From an uncultured Lachnospiraceae bacterium (GTDB lineage: Bacteria > Bacillota > Clostridia > Lachnospirales > Lachnospiraceae): a DNA stretch of 24,361 bases. This document shows positions 9,764-18,240 of this stretch, one piece after another; positions within the stretch are counted from its first letter, which is position 1, and the number at the start of each line of letters is the position of its first letter. The position numbers and the translations under genes are program-made. Location: positions 1 to 24,361 of the forward strand of contig CAJUPF010000049.1 of the NCBI GenBank assembly GCA_910588565.1, in the 5' to 3' direction. Under the pieces are notes generated by a model. That model was not told the origin of the DNA and did no database searches. It saw nothing but the letters and a program-made list of their open reading frames with translations.

Positions 9764-9818
9764 ATTATAAAGAGCAAATATGCGCGCCGTAAACCATATA
9801 TCTTTGTGTTTGAACACA
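9764..9818 (-). promoter_or_regulatory. Promoter and palindromic operator of the surface-protein gene
   Basis: On the minus strand there is a -10 TATAAT (9764-9769) and a -35-like TTTACG (9788-9793) with an 18-base spacer. Just upstream of the -35 lies a perfect inverted repeat, TGTGTT-CA-AACACA (9805-9818). Its position suits an activator. The AraC-type regulator encoded directly upstream is the obvious candidate, although AraC proteins more often bind direct repeats, so another regulator is possible. Confidence 0.55.
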
Positions 9819-9856
9819 TTTCTTATGTCCTGGTTATATTTTACACCAATGGCCGC

Positions 9857-11065
9857 CTACCCCCATCCTCCCGATTCACCATATTTTGCACGGTAAACGC
9901 CAGGACTGACGCCAGTGACTTCCGAAAACGCTTTTGCAAAATGGCTATGGTTGGAAAATCCCAGATAAAATGCAATATCCTGAATCCGATAATCTGAGTA
10001 TCTTAGCAGGTTTTCCCCTATTTTTACTTTTTCCTTCCGGATGTACTGGCTGATTGTCATTTTTTCCTGTTTCCGAAATAAATGGGAGAGATAATCCGCG
10101 TTCACCTGCAGATACTCTGCAATCGAAGAAACTTTCACCGGCTCATGCAGATGTGCAAAAATATAATCCTTTGTCCGCCCGACCAATGGATTTTCAGACG
10201 ATCTCTCCTTTTTCTGCGCGTTTGAAACCAGTGTGACATAAAGATACTGCGCTTTCTGTTTAAATGCAGACACTTCCGGTATATTGTCGATTTCCTCCAT
10301 CTGCCGGATCAGGCTGTCCGCTACTGTAAAAGCCTCCTCCACACTGAGCCCGCCGCGAATCGCCGCCCTTGATGCCATCGTAATATTTCCAATCACAAGA
10401 TTTTTCCGAGAACGCAAAGGATCTTTGGAGAGGATTCCAAAATCTCCCTCATATGTCTCGGAAATGCTTTCCTCCAGTATTTTCGCGTCTCCCCGCTCAA
10501 TGCTGTACAATTCGCGCAGTTCCTGCTCATATGGATTGTGCATTCCCACGTTTTCCTGCCGGACAAATACGTCCTTTACAATCTGCCCCTGCATCTGCCG
10601 GGAGGACTTATAATAATTCTGGTTCATGTCCCAAAACTGTGCCGCAGACAACTCCTCTCCGGTCAGCTGCCCATGCAAAAGCAGCAATCCCGATACAAAT
10701 GTTTCCAGAGAACAGACCGACGGCAGATACTCATATGCTCTTTTTGTCTGATATGTTCTGTAAATTTTGCGCATATCATCCTGGCTGACCGAATCTATCA
10801 CAACAGGCCCCGCCAGAATCCGCTCTCCCTCCAGTACATCGTTTCCAAACACGGCGAACACCAGCTGACTTTCTGTATAAAGCACTGGACAGTGCATATG
10901 CATCTGTGCAAAAGCCCGTTCCTTTAAGCGTGGATTATCCTCTAAAAACAGTGTCAGTTCCTCATTTCCACCCAGTCTTTTCAAGAAATGCATTGTATCA
11001 TCATAAAAATGAAATGAAGTATGCAGCAGATTTACCATCTGTTCCCAAAAATACTCCCAGAACAT
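9857..11065 (-). CDS. AraC family transcriptional regulator
   Basis: A 402-residue regulator. The C-terminal ~100 residues carry the double helix-turn-helix of AraC/XylS proteins: VSSIAEYLQVNADYLSHLFR in the first, then IQDIAFYLGFSNHSHFAKAF and TGVSPGVYRAKY. The ~290-residue N-terminal part is not a recognisable cupin or response-regulator receiver and probably senses a ligand or partner; no membrane span is seen. It ends about 150 bp upstream of the secreted surface gene, whose promoter has a palindrome, so local control of that gene is likely (inference). It starts only five bases after the clpX stop, with GGGGG from the clpX end serving as a possible ribosome binding site, so it may be partly co-transcribed with clpX. 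The ATG nine codons in is an alternative start. Confidence 0.85.
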   Translation of the reverse strand: MFWEYFWEQMVNLLHTSFHFYDDTMHFLKRLGGNEELTLFLEDNPRLKERAFAQMHMHCPVLYTESQLVFAVFGNDVLEGERILAGPVVIDSVSQDDMRKIYRTYQTKRAYEYLPSVCSLETFVSGLLLLHGQLTGEELSAAQFWDMNQNYYKSSRQMQGQIVKDVFVRQENVGMHNPYEQELRELYSIERGDAKILEESISETYEGDFGILSKDPLRSRKNLVIGNITMASRAAIRGGLSVEEAFTVADSLIRQMEEIDNIPEVSAFKQKAQYLYVTLVSNAQKKERSSENPLVGRTKDYIFAHLHEPVKVSSIAEYLQVNADYLSHLFRKQEKMTISQYIRKEKVKIGENLLRYSDYRIQDIAFYLGFSNHSHFAKAFSEVTGVSPGVYRAKYGESGGWG

Positions 11066-11070
11066 TCTGC

Positions 11071-12492
11071 TTACCCCCGCAGCGTAATGAGCGGCCCTCC
11101 GGTACCCTCGATATACGCTTTTGTAATGGTAACCATACCGATATTGTCGTCCTTGGGAATCTCATACATAATATCCAGCATAAACTCCTCTAAAATCGCC
11201 CGCAATGCCCTGGCTCCCACTTTCTTCTCTTTCGCTTTTTTCGCAATCGCATACAGCGCGTCTTCCTCAAATTCCAGCTTTACTTCATCCATGGCAAGAA
11301 GCTTCTGGTATTGTCTGATAATCGCATTTTTCGGCTCGGAAAGTACCTGCACCAGCATATCCTCTGTCAATGCCTCCAGCGAAAACACAATCGGCAGACG
11401 TCCTAAAAATTCCGGTATCATACCATATTTGCGCACATCTTCTACCAGAACTTTCGTCAGAAGATTCTCTTCTTTGTCGTATTTATCTTTTAAATCCGCT
11501 TTAAACCCAATGGAAGATTCTTTATTCAGCCGTTCTTTGATAATCTCTTCCAGATCTGGAAACGCGCCGCCGCAGATAAACAGAATGTTTCTGGTATTTA
11601 CCGTCACCATAGGCACCATGGCATTTTTGCTGCTTGCCCCTACCGGGACTTCCACTTCCGCTCCTTCTAAGAGCTTTAACATCCCCTGCTGGACGGATTC
11701 GCCGCTGACGTCCCTCTGGTTCGCATTTCGTTTCTTGGCAATCTTGTCTATTTCATCGATAAAAATAATGCCATGCTCCGCTTTATCCACATCATTATCT
11801 GCTGCAGCTAACAGTTTACTGACTACGCTTTCGATATCGTCGCCAATGTATCCGGCTTCCGTCAAAGATGTTGCGTCTGTAATGGCAAGGGGAACATCTA
11901 GTATTTTTGCCAGAGTCCTGACCATATATGTTTTACCGGAGCCTGTAGGGCCAATCATCAGCATATTGGATTTTTCTATTTCAATTCCGTCTTCCGGTTT
12001 TGACGCTACCCGTTTATAGTGATTGTATACGGCTACTGACATAACTTTTTTGGCGTGTTCCTGCCCAACAATATACTCGTCTAAGCTTGCTTTGATTTTA
12101 TGAGGCGCAGGAATTGCATGAATGTCCAGCATTGGTTCCGCCTTTTCCTCTTTTTTCTTCTTTTTAATTTTCTTCTGATAAGGGGCAAATCCCTGCAAAT
12201 CGGAAAGATTGATCATACTGATATTCGGCATCTTCCCTTTTCCCATCATCTCATCCATAGAAATCGGAAATCCGCTCTGGTTCATCGCATCAAATGTTTT
12301 CTGCATACAGTCCTGGCAGATGCATAAGTTTCCCTGGAGCCGGATCATCGATCCTGCAATCCGTTCTGGACGCCTGCAAATGCAGCAGACCTGTTCGTAT
12401 TCTTCCTCTTCTTTCTTTTCAGCCGTATCCGCGGCAGCTTCTTCCTTATCCTCAATGGTTGATTCCACTTCGTAAAAATCCTGATCCGTCAT
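11071..12492 (-). CDS. clpX: ATP-dependent Clp protease ATP-binding subunit ClpX (divergent)
   Basis: A 473-residue AAA+ unfoldase. In order it has an acidic ~30-residue leader, a Cys4 zinc-binding domain (CxxC at 36-39 and 59-62), a lysine-rich linker near 108-114, Walker A GPTGSGKT (181-188), pore loop GYIG (214-217), Walker B GIIFIDEID (241-249), the ClpP-contact IGF tripeptide (328-330), the EFLGR arginine finger (361-365) and sensor 2 GARALR (426-431). I start at the ATG at 12492 because GGAGG is five bases upstream; the ATG at 12504 is part of the sequence holding that site and lacks its own. It is longer than usual ClpX (~420 residues). The substrate-contact RKH loop region (about 286-300) has no Arg-Lys-His. 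No clpP or tig is adjacent, so this may be a second ClpX. Confidence 0.88.
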   Translation of the reverse strand: MTDQDFYEVESTIEDKEEAAADTAEKKEEEEYEQVCCICRRPERIAGSMIRLQGNLCICQDCMQKTFDAMNQSGFPISMDEMMGKGKMPNISMINLSDLQGFAPYQKKIKKKKKEEKAEPMLDIHAIPAPHKIKASLDEYIVGQEHAKKVMSVAVYNHYKRVASKPEDGIEIEKSNMLMIGPTGSGKTYMVRTLAKILDVPLAITDATSLTEAGYIGDDIESVVSKLLAAADNDVDKAEHGIIFIDEIDKIAKKRNANQRDVSGESVQQGMLKLLEGAEVEVPVGASSKNAMVPMVTVNTRNILFICGGAFPDLEEIIKERLNKESSIGFKADLKDKYDKEENLLTKVLVEDVRKYGMIPEFLGRLPIVFSLEALTEDMLVQVLSEPKNAIIRQYQKLLAMDEVKLEFEEDALYAIAKKAKEKKVGARALRAILEEFMLDIMYEIPKDDNIGMVTITKAYIEGTGGPLITLRG

Positions 12493-12554
12493 ATGTTCCT
12501 CCATTCTGGGCGTTTATTAGTTACCGTTCCGCTATTTATGTAAATTTCATAGAA

Positions 12555-12583
12555 AGTATAAAACATCCTATTTATAATCTCAA
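12555..12583 (-). promoter_or_regulatory. Probable clpX promoter
   Basis: On the minus strand, TTGAGA (12578-12583) and TATACT (12555-12560) are separated by exactly 17 bases, a good sigma-A type match. Transcription would start near 12548, about 55 bases before the clpX start codon. It separates clpX from the gatB operon upstream. Confidence 0.65.
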
Positions 12584-12621
12584 TGTTATTTGAAAAATTT
12601 ATATATCTTTCATAAATTCAC

Positions 12622-12778
12622 CTTTCCACACACTATCCACATTTTTTCCACATTATGTGGAAAACCCTCAGGCAGGCTCTTTTCCTGAACAATCTTCTGA
12701 AAAACCCACATTCAGCCAGCTGTAAAAAGCCTGTTGTGGATAACTTTATACACACTCTGCTTCCTGCTGCTGGCTGAA
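12622..12778. other. Cluster of DnaA-box-like 9-mers with two inverted repeats (gatB-clpX intergenic region)
   Basis: This ~295-bp gap has one perfect DnaA box (TTATCCACA on the minus strand, 12735-12743). One-mismatch copies are at 12633-12641 (CTATCCACA), 12644-12652 (TTTTCCACA), 12656-12664 (the same on the minus strand) and 12746-12754 (TTATACACA); CTTTCCACA at 12622-12630 is a weaker match. The copies at 12644 and 12656 form a 9-bp inverted repeat with a 3-base loop. A second inverted repeat, TTCAGCCAGC (12711-12720) with GCTGGCTGAA (12769-12778), encloses the perfect box. An AT-rich stretch (about 12541-12620) sits beside the cluster. The second repeat is followed six bases later on the minus strand by five T residues, so it might also end gatB transcripts. 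Confidence 0.55.
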
Positions 12779-12798
12779 CCATTCTATTTCACTGCATA

Positions 12799-14241
12799 TT
12801 ATAGCTGAGACAACACTTCTTTTAAAATCTCATTCACCATCCCCGGATTTGCCTTCCCTTTCATGGCTTTCATCGTCTGTCCCACCAGAAAGCCGATCGC
12901 CTTCTGCTTTCCATTCTGGTAATCCTCTACCGATTTCGGATTCTCTTTTATCACCCGATCAATCGTACTGCGCAGTGCGCCTTCGTCATGAACTGTCTTT
13001 AATCCTTTTTCTTCCACATACACCGCAGGATCGATATCTTCCGCAAATACAACCTCAAATACTTCTTTTGCCACAGAACCATTAACTGTCCCATTGTCCA
13101 CAAGCTCAATCAGTTTTGCCAGATTTTCCGGTGAAAACCGGATTTCTTCCGGCTCCATCCCGCTTTCTTTCAGCAGGCGCATCGTTTCACCCATAATCCA
13201 GTTCGATACCTTTTTGGGCTTACTGCTGATTTTGGCAGTGGCTTCAAACAAATCCGCCAGCTTTTTCGTCCCTGTCAGAATATCCGCATCATAAAATGGC
13301 AAACCGTATTCGCTCTGATACCGGAGCAGTTTCTCTGTGCGAAGCTCCGGCTGGCGCGCTTTTACTTCCTGAATCCATTCTTCGCTGATATGGACCGGTA
13401 CCAGATCCGGGTCTGGAAAGTAACGGTAATCCTGGGCATCTTCTTTGGAACGCATGGCATAGGAATATTCCTTGACATCATCCCAGCGCCTTGTTTCCTG
13501 AATTACCTTTTCCCCCGATTCCAGTAAATCAATCTGGCGGTTTTTCTCATGTTCAATCGCCCGCGTAATCGCTTTAAACGAATTTAGATTTTTCATCTCA
13601 GTACGCGTGCCAAACGTCTTTGAACCAGCTTCTCTGACGGAAAGGTTTACATCCGCCCGCATAGAACCTTCCTGCAGTTTACAGTCGGATGCTCCCAGAT
13701 ACTGTACAATCAGCCGCAGCTTATCCAGATAAGCGATAACTTCTTCTGCAGAACGCATATCCGGTTCGGAGACAATTTCAATCAGCGGCACGCCGGAACG
13801 GTTGAAATCTACATAAGAACAATCTTCCCATTCATCATGAATCAGTTTTCCGGCATCTTCTTCCATATGGATTTCATGAATGCCGATGTGTTTCGTTCCG
13901 CCGGATTCTGTTTCTATTTCAATGCTTCCATTCCGGCAGATTGGAAGATATAGCTGGGAAATCTGGTAATTCTGTGGGTTGTCCGGATAAAAGTAGTTTT
14001 TCCGGTCAAATTTACAGTCACGGGTTATATCACAGTTTGTGGCAAGGCCTACTGCCATGGCATATTCTACTACCTGCTTATTTAAAACCGGCAGGGAACC
14101 CGGCATTCCGGTACATACCGGACAGGTATGGCTGTTGGGCGCCCCGCCAAAAGCTGTGGAACAGCCGCAGAATATCTTTGTCTTTGTCGCCAGCTCTACA
14201 TGGACTTCCAGTCCGATTACGGTTTCATACAGTTTTCTCAT
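12799..14241 (-). CDS. gatB: Asp-tRNA(Asn)/Glu-tRNA(Gln) amidotransferase subunit B
   Basis: A 480-residue tRNA-binding and kinase-like subunit of the GatCAB amidotransferase, which converts misacylated Glu-tRNA(Gln) and Asp-tRNA(Asn) to the correct amide forms. It shows the family N-terminus (YETVIGLEVHVEL), two CxC/CxxC pairs near residues 30-50 (FCGCST, CPVCTG), the KNYFYPDNPQNYQISQ segment and the C-terminal YqeY-like tail domain ending NPGMVNEILKEVLSQL. The ATG at 14241 is preferred over the frame opening at 14262: it overlaps the gatA stop as ATGA and has GGGAGGGG upstream, so translation is coupled to gatA. Length is normal for GatB. It is the last gene of the aspS-gatCAB unit. Confidence 0.97.
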   Translation of the reverse strand: MRKLYETVIGLEVHVELATKTKIFCGCSTAFGGAPNSHTCPVCTGMPGSLPVLNKQVVEYAMAVGLATNCDITRDCKFDRKNYFYPDNPQNYQISQLYLPICRNGSIEIETESGGTKHIGIHEIHMEEDAGKLIHDEWEDCSYVDFNRSGVPLIEIVSEPDMRSAEEVIAYLDKLRLIVQYLGASDCKLQEGSMRADVNLSVREAGSKTFGTRTEMKNLNSFKAITRAIEHEKNRQIDLLESGEKVIQETRRWDDVKEYSYAMRSKEDAQDYRYFPDPDLVPVHISEEWIQEVKARQPELRTEKLLRYQSEYGLPFYDADILTGTKKLADLFEATAKISSKPKKVSNWIMGETMRLLKESGMEPEEIRFSPENLAKLIELVDNGTVNGSVAKEVFEVVFAEDIDPAVYVEEKGLKTVHDEGALRSTIDRVIKENPKSVEDYQNGKQKAIGFLVGQTMKAMKGKANPGMVNEILKEVLSQL

Positions 14242-15746
14242 GCTCTGTCCCCTCCCTTCCAAGATGCTGCCTTATCTGCCGGAATACCCGACCCATAAGG
14301 GCTGCGCTGGTACTGCCTTGTCTGCTCGAAGGCATAAGCCGTGCGGATAATCTTTTTTTCCTGAAAACAATCGCCAATCAGCTGCAAGCCAATGGGCAGG
14401 CCGTTCTGATCCAGGCCGCAGGGTACGGATATCCCCGGCAGCCCTGCCAGGTTTACAGATATTGTATAAATATCACCGAGATACATTTTCATCGGATCCT
14501 CTAAACTGCTCCCGATTTCCGGCGCTGTAGAAGGCGCCGTGGGGCCTAATACCACATCATATTTGGCAAAGGCTTTGTCAAATTCCTGCTTAATCAGGGC
14601 TTTTGTCCGAAGAGCTTTTAAATAATACGCGTCATAATACCCGGAACTTAAGACAAATGATCCCAACATAATGCGCCGCTTTACTTCAGGCCCGAATCCT
14701 TCGGAACGGCTTTTTTTATACATCTGATGCAATCCGGCATAATCATCTGTGCGGTAACCATATTTCACGCCGTCAAAACGTGCCAGATTGGAGCTGGCTT
14801 CTGCACAGGCAATGACATAATATGCCGGGACTGCGTATTCTACCAGTCCGAGATCAAACGCTTCGAGGATAGCGCCTTTTTCTTCTAAAACTTTTGCCGC
14901 TGATAACACATGCTGCTTTACCTCTTCGTTTAATCCGTTTCCAAAATAATCTTTTGGAATACCGATTTTCATTCCGCTGACATCATCCGTTAATGCAGAC
15001 ATAAAATCCAAATCGCTGCGTCTGACAGATGTGGAATCTTTTTTGTCATAGGAAGAAATGACTTCCAGGATAGCTGCACAGTCTGTCACATCTTTTGCAA
15101 TAGGCCCGATCTGATCCAGGGAAGAACCATACGCAATCAGTCCGTAACGGGAAACTGTCCCATACGTAGGCTTGATCCCTGTCACTCCACAAAAAGAACT
15201 GGGCTGACGGATGGAACCGCCCGTATCAGATCCAAGTGCGCAGGTACATTCTTCCGCCGCTACTGCCGCACAGGAACCACCGGAGGAACCGCCGGGAACA
15301 TGCGCTGTATTCCAGGGATTTTTAACTGCTCCAAAATAAGAAGTTTCCGTTGTGCTTCCCATGGCAAATTCATCCATATTCGTTTTACCGATCACAATGG
15401 CTCCGGCTTTTTCCAGATTCCTGACTGCCTGCGCCATATAGGATGGGATAAAGTTCTTAAGAATCTTTGAGCTGCAGGTAGTGCGGATTCCCTTTGTACA
15501 GATATTATCTTTGACTGCAATTGGAACTCCGGCCAGAGGGCTGGTATATATGCCGTCCTCAATCCCCTTTTGAACCTCTTTGGCACGTTCTATAGCCCCT
15601 TCTTCGTCTACTGTTACAAAACTGTTTATCTGAGGTTCTTTTTTCTTGATTTCCTCTAAGGCCGCTGCTGCCGCTTCTGCGGCCGATACTTCTTTTGCCC
15701 GTATTTTTTTCCCAAGAGCTACTGCTGTTAAACTTGTAAGATTCAT
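14238..15746 (-). CDS. gatA: Asp-tRNA(Asn)/Glu-tRNA(Gln) amidotransferase subunit A
   Basis: A 502-residue amidase subunit that releases ammonia from glutamine for transamidation. The amidase signature is complete: Lys79 (AVKDN), cis-Ser154 in PGGSSGGS, and the nucleophile Ser178 in DTGGSIRQP. These positions coincide with the triad numbering known for GatA of Staphylococcus aureus. The start at 15746 has AGGAGG six bases upstream. It follows gatC by 35 bp and overlaps gatB by four bases (ATGA). Nothing unusual is seen in length or motifs. Confidence 0.97.
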   Translation of the reverse strand: MNLTSLTAVALGKKIRAKEVSAAEAAAAALEEIKKKEPQINSFVTVDEEGAIERAKEVQKGIEDGIYTSPLAGVPIAVKDNICTKGIRTTCSSKILKNFIPSYMAQAVRNLEKAGAIVIGKTNMDEFAMGSTTETSYFGAVKNPWNTAHVPGGSSGGSCAAVAAEECTCALGSDTGGSIRQPSSFCGVTGIKPTYGTVSRYGLIAYGSSLDQIGPIAKDVTDCAAILEVISSYDKKDSTSVRRSDLDFMSALTDDVSGMKIGIPKDYFGNGLNEEVKQHVLSAAKVLEEKGAILEAFDLGLVEYAVPAYYVIACAEASSNLARFDGVKYGYRTDDYAGLHQMYKKSRSEGFGPEVKRRIMLGSFVLSSGYYDAYYLKALRTKALIKQEFDKAFAKYDVVLGPTAPSTAPEIGSSLEDPMKMYLGDIYTISVNLAGLPGISVPCGLDQNGLPIGLQLIGDCFQEKKIIRTAYAFEQTRQYQRSPYGSGIPADKAASWKGGDRA

Positions 15747-15781
15747 GCGTTTCCTCCTATCTGATCGTCTTGAATTGCAGT

Positions 15782-16078
15782 TCAGCCTGTCACTGTTTTG
15801 GGGACTTCAAAGCCGCCGTCTTTCTTAAAAGGCGCATTGGCTAACGTATCGTTCCTGCCATCTCCGTTTGTAACTACATCTTCACGAAATACATTGTTTA
15901 CCGGAAACACATGAGACATGGGTTCGACTGCTGACGTGTCCAGTTCATTCAGCTGATCAATATAATCTAACATTTCACCCATATCTTTCCTCGCACGCTC
16001 TTTTTCCTCCTCTGAAAGCTCAAGCTTTGCCAGAATCCCAACATATGCAATTGTTTCATCTGAAATAATATTTGCCAT
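15782..16078 (-). CDS. gatC: Asp-tRNA(Asn)/Glu-tRNA(Gln) amidotransferase subunit C
   Basis: A 98-residue small subunit that wraps around GatA and GatB and stabilises the complex. The family pattern is visible: YVGILAKLELSEEEKE near the N-terminus, MLDYIDQLNELDTSAVEPM in the middle, and a C-terminal proline-poor tail with NVFREDVV. The start ATG has AGGAGG six bases upstream. It sits between aspS (60 bp upstream) and gatA (35 bp downstream) on the same strand, so the four genes form one operon. Confidence 0.95.
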   Translation of the reverse strand: MANIISDETIAYVGILAKLELSEEEKERARKDMGEMLDYIDQLNELDTSAVEPMSHVFPVNNVFREDVVTNGDGRNDTLANAPFKKDGGFEVPKTVTG

Positions 16079-16138
16079 AATGACCTCCTTACTCGCATAA
16101 CAGGCGTTTAATATCTCTTTACGCCTGATTTTGCCAGA

Positions 16139-17881
16139 CTATCTAACCTTTATATGCACTTCCCGAAGCTGCTGTTCTGTTACTGTATTTGGTGCGCCGC
16201 ACATCAAATCTTCCGCATTGCCATTCATCGGGAACGCAATGATTTCCCGGATATTTTCTTCGCCCCGCAGCAGCATAATCATCCGGTCAATGCCTGGAGC
16301 CATGCCTGCATGCGGCGGCGCTCCGTACAAAAACGCATGGTATAACGCCCCAAATTTCTCTTTCAGCGCTTCTTCACTATACCCTGCAATTTCAAACGCT
16401 TTTACCATAATCTTCAAATCATGGTTACGGACTGCACCGGAAGATAATTCCACGCCGTTGCAGACAATATCATACTGATATGCCAAAACTTCCAACGGAT
16501 CTTTTGTCGTTAAGGCTTCGAAACCTCCCTGAGGCATGGAAAACGGATTGTGGGTAAAACCGATTTTCCTTGTATCCGGATCTTTTTCATACATTGGAAA
16601 ATCATTGACATAGCAGAACCGATAAGCGTTTTGTTCCAGCAAATCCAGTTTTTCCCCAAGCTCCGTCCGAATCATGCCGGCATAATAAGCTGCCCGTTCT
16701 TCCTTATCCGCTATAAAGAAAATCGTATCCCCTGCCTGTAAGTCTGCAAGCTGCCGGAGTTCTTCCTTGCAGTCTTTTGGGATAAACTTATCAATCGGGC
16801 CTTTGTAGGAACCGTCTTCTGCAGCTTCCAGATAGCCGAGTCCCGCCATACCGATTCCTGTAGCAAATTGCAGCAGTTTTTCATGAAACCCTTTTGACAT
16901 TTCCGCATGTACTTTAATCGCCCGAACGGTTCTTCCAATAAAAGGTTTAAACGAGCATTTCTGGAAAAATTCTGTCAAATCTATAATACGCAGCGGATTC
17001 CGCAAGTCCGGCTTATCTGTCCCAAATTCCAGCATAGCCTGTTTGTAACTGAAAACCGGATAGGGCGCCTTTGTCACGGTATAGCCTTCTGGCGCAAATT
17101 TTTCAAAGACTGCAGTCAAAATTTCTTCTCCAACTGCAAATACATCCTCCTGCGCTGCAAAACTCATCTCAAAATCCAGCTGGTAAAACTCTCCCGGAGA
17201 ACGATCCGCCCTTGCATCCTCATCCCGGAAACAAGGGGCAATCTGAAAATATCGATCAAAACCGGATACCATTAACAGCTGTTTATACTGCTGCGGCGCC
17301 TGCGGCAGCGCATAAAATTTGCCCTTATATTTTCTGGAAGGTACGATATAATCTCTGGCCCCTTCTGGAGAAGAGGCGGACAGAATCGGCGTCTGGATTT
17401 CCAGAAAGCCCATCTCCGTCATTTTTTCCCGCAAATAAGAGATAACTTTGGAACGGAATATCATATTGTCTTTTACTTTCTGATTCCGCAGATCCAGATA
17501 ACGGTATTTTAAACGAATATCCTCCCTGACTTCTTTGCTGGTCTGGATTTCAAAGGGAAGATTCTGATATACATCGCCAAGGATATCGATTTCATGTGCT
17601 TCTAGTTCAATGGTTCCGGTTGGGATCTTCGGGTTATAAGTTTCTTCTTCCCGCTTTTCAATTCTGCCCTGAATGGAAAGCGCCTGTTCTTTGCGGATGC
17701 CTTTCAGCAATTCTCCATTGCGGATAACAACCTGCATTACGGCGTACATATCCCTTAAGTCAATAAAAGAAACCCCGCCGTGATCCCTGATATTTTCCAC
17801 CCATCCTGCAATCCGGATTTCTCTGTCAATGTCTGCTTCACTGATTTGGTCAAGTGTTCGTTCTCTGTAGATTGTACTCAT
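16139..17881 (-). CDS. aspS: Aspartyl-tRNA synthetase
   Basis: A 580-residue class IIb synthetase of bacterial type. It has an N-terminal OB-fold anticodon-binding domain (IRIAGWVENIRDHGGVSFID), the core motif 2 FRDEDARADRSPGEFYQLD, a bacterial GAD insertion domain in the middle, and motif 3 HAGMAPGIDRM near the C-terminus. The ATG at 17881 has AGGAG seven bases upstream and gives the usual start MSTIYRERT; the longer frame to 17932 would run into the leader terminator region. It is operonic with gatCAB, which suggests a non-discriminating enzyme that also charges tRNA(Asn) with Asp for amidation (inference; a separate asnS cannot be excluded). Expression is under the T-box leader upstream. 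Confidence 0.96.
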   Translation of the reverse strand: MSTIYRERTLDQISEADIDREIRIAGWVENIRDHGGVSFIDLRDMYAVMQVVIRNGELLKGIRKEQALSIQGRIEKREEETYNPKIPTGTIELEAHEIDILGDVYQNLPFEIQTSKEVREDIRLKYRYLDLRNQKVKDNMIFRSKVISYLREKMTEMGFLEIQTPILSASSPEGARDYIVPSRKYKGKFYALPQAPQQYKQLLMVSGFDRYFQIAPCFRDEDARADRSPGEFYQLDFEMSFAAQEDVFAVGEEILTAVFEKFAPEGYTVTKAPYPVFSYKQAMLEFGTDKPDLRNPLRIIDLTEFFQKCSFKPFIGRTVRAIKVHAEMSKGFHEKLLQFATGIGMAGLGYLEAAEDGSYKGPIDKFIPKDCKEELRQLADLQAGDTIFFIADKEERAAYYAGMIRTELGEKLDLLEQNAYRFCYVNDFPMYEKDPDTRKIGFTHNPFSMPQGGFEALTTKDPLEVLAYQYDIVCNGVELSSGAVRNHDLKIMVKAFEIAGYSEEALKEKFGALYHAFLYGAPPHAGMAPGIDRMIMLLRGEENIREIIAFPMNGNAEDLMCGAPNTVTEQQLREVHIKVR

Positions 17882-17930
17882 ACAAAAACTCCTTTCTTTT
17901 TTGAGATTCATTCCGGAGCTAATGTATAAC

Positions 17931-17965
17931 AAAAGCCCCGGAATACTCGATGTTGTATTCCGGGG
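17931..17965 (-). terminator. T-box-controlled intrinsic terminator
   Basis: A perfect 11-bp stem (CCCCGGAATAC at 17936-17946, GTATTCCGGGG at 17955-17965) with an 8-base loop is followed on the minus strand by CTTTTGTTA. It lies 50 bases before the aspS start and directly after the T-box core, as expected for the terminator that competes with the antiterminator. Confidence 0.88.
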
Positions 17966-18220
17966 CGAATAATCTGATTATCCGCGGTACCACCCGCATT
18001 GGAAAATAATCACAAATAATGATCGTTATTTTCCCACTCTTAATGCTTAACGCGCACAACGTACTGACCTACTTGGAACATAATTACAATACCATTATTC
18101 CGTGTTCAACCAGTCTGCTCCAGAGTGTTCCCACTGTCTCCTCTTCCAAACAGCGCTCTCAGTCGGTGACGCTGTATTCCTGTCGGTGCCTGAAGACAGG
18201 AGTCTCCTTCATCGCTTTCC
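17931..18220 (-). promoter_or_regulatory. T-box riboswitch leader of aspS-gatCAB
   Basis: On the minus strand the leader has the highly conserved T-box core GGTGGTACCGCGG (17982-17994), which pairs with the free acceptor end of uncharged tRNA. An intrinsic terminator follows (17936-17965) just before aspS. Stem I appears to begin around 18215 with GCGATGAAGGAGAC. A GAC triplet at 18136-18138 (GGAGACAG) is a candidate Asp specifier, but the nearby AAC in GGGAACAC would fit Asn, and I could not fold the RNA to choose. The expected logic is that uncharged tRNA stabilises the antiterminator and turns on the whole synthetase-amidotransferase operon. Confidence 0.9.
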
Positions 18221-18240
18221 TTGCTTTCCTTATTTTTACG

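Noticed and set aside
11021..12019. 332-codon plus-strand ORF and shorter overlapping ones
   Set aside because: It lies antisense to clpX, is rich in Ser/Ile runs, has no ribosome binding site and resembles no protein; it is a frame shadow of a well-supported gene.
12541..12780. Chromosomal replication origin (oriC)
   Set aside because: DnaA-like boxes and an AT-rich stretch are present, but dnaA, dnaN, rpmH and the other genes expected around a Firmicutes oriC are absent. Kept only as a DnaA-box cluster.
13941..14504. 187-codon plus-strand ORF across the gatB-gatA junction
   Set aside because: It is antisense to two certain genes, has odd composition and lacks start signals.
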